A stretch of DNA of 14,463 bases. Source: Gammaproteobacteria bacterium. Lineage in GTDB: Bacteria > Pseudomonadota > Gammaproteobacteria > Chromatiales > Chromatiaceae. Of this stretch, positions 14,451 to 14,463 are shown piece by piece. The number at the start of each line of letters is the position of its first letter. The stretch's first letter is position 1. Below the pieces are notes generated by a model. It had not been told where the DNA came from and ran no database searches. It saw only the letters and a program-made list of their open reading frames with translations. Location: NCBI GenBank assembly GCA_015767355.1, contig JADWMH010000020.1:1435-15897 (forward strand), read 5' to 3'. Both the position numbers and the translations under genes were made by a program.

Positions 14451-14463
14451 CGTCATTCCGGCG
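14451..14463. repeat. Possible left arm of a CGTCATTCCGGCG repeat, cut by the edge
   Basis: The last bases read CGTCATTCCGGCG. This matches the start of a dispersed palindromic repeat found in many proteobacteria, in which such an arm is followed by its complement. The partner arm would lie outside the window, so this is only suggestive. Confidence 0.3.

Overview
The window is a compact stretch of chromosome with roughly balanced GC. It most likely comes from a gammaproteobacterium, possibly one with autotrophic ancestry. The evidence for this is a TmcA-type tRNA(Met) cytidine acetyltransferase, a bacterial TPMT, an LpxL/HtrB-type acyltransferase of Gram-negative outer-membrane synthesis, a proteobacterial class I phosphoribulokinase-like gene and a glcDEF operon very similar to that of enterics. 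No rRNA, tRNA, CRISPR array, transposase or phage gene was seen.

Layout. (1) Positions 1-2188, minus strand: the 5' part of a membrane hybrid sensor histidine kinase that runs off the left edge. (2) 2300-2854, plus: folE. (3) 2855-3124: convergent intergenic space filled by two palindromic repeats. (4) 6608 down to 3125, minus: a small HExxH protein, galU and tmcA, probably one operon. (5) 6656-8567, plus: an LpxL/HtrB-family acyltransferase followed by a phosphoribulokinase-like gene. (6) 9538-8651, minus: ppk2, preceded by a 253-bp leader with two inverted repeats. (7) 13521-9792, minus: glcD, glcE and glcF with 1-base overlaps. (8) 13716-14372, plus: tpm, followed by repeat sequence to the right edge.

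How the genes fit together. GlcDEF would oxidise glycolate, which in Calvin-cycle organisms comes from RubisCO oxygenation. A phosphoribulokinase homologue about 1.2 kb beyond the end of glcF is suggestive, but no RubisCO gene is visible. More importantly, this homologue has Ser at the position of the catalytic Asp42 and Arg at the position of Glu131 (Rhodobacter sphaeroides numbering), while the P-loop and other active-site basic residues are kept. It may be a pseudoenzyme or have a different activity, and it lies 82 bp behind a lipid A-type acyltransferase gene. This is the most unusual feature of the window. The second is the hybrid kinase, whose visible receiver domain has Asn where the phosphoacceptor Asp belongs.

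The intergenic spaces hold several dispersed repeat types: a CACGAAA-rich element (three copies, one forming the 5' leader of glcD), a nested palindrome with GTAGGGGGGATAAG ends, and a GCAGTTGGCAGTT element (two copies). The last bases may begin a fourth type (CGTCATTCCGGCG).
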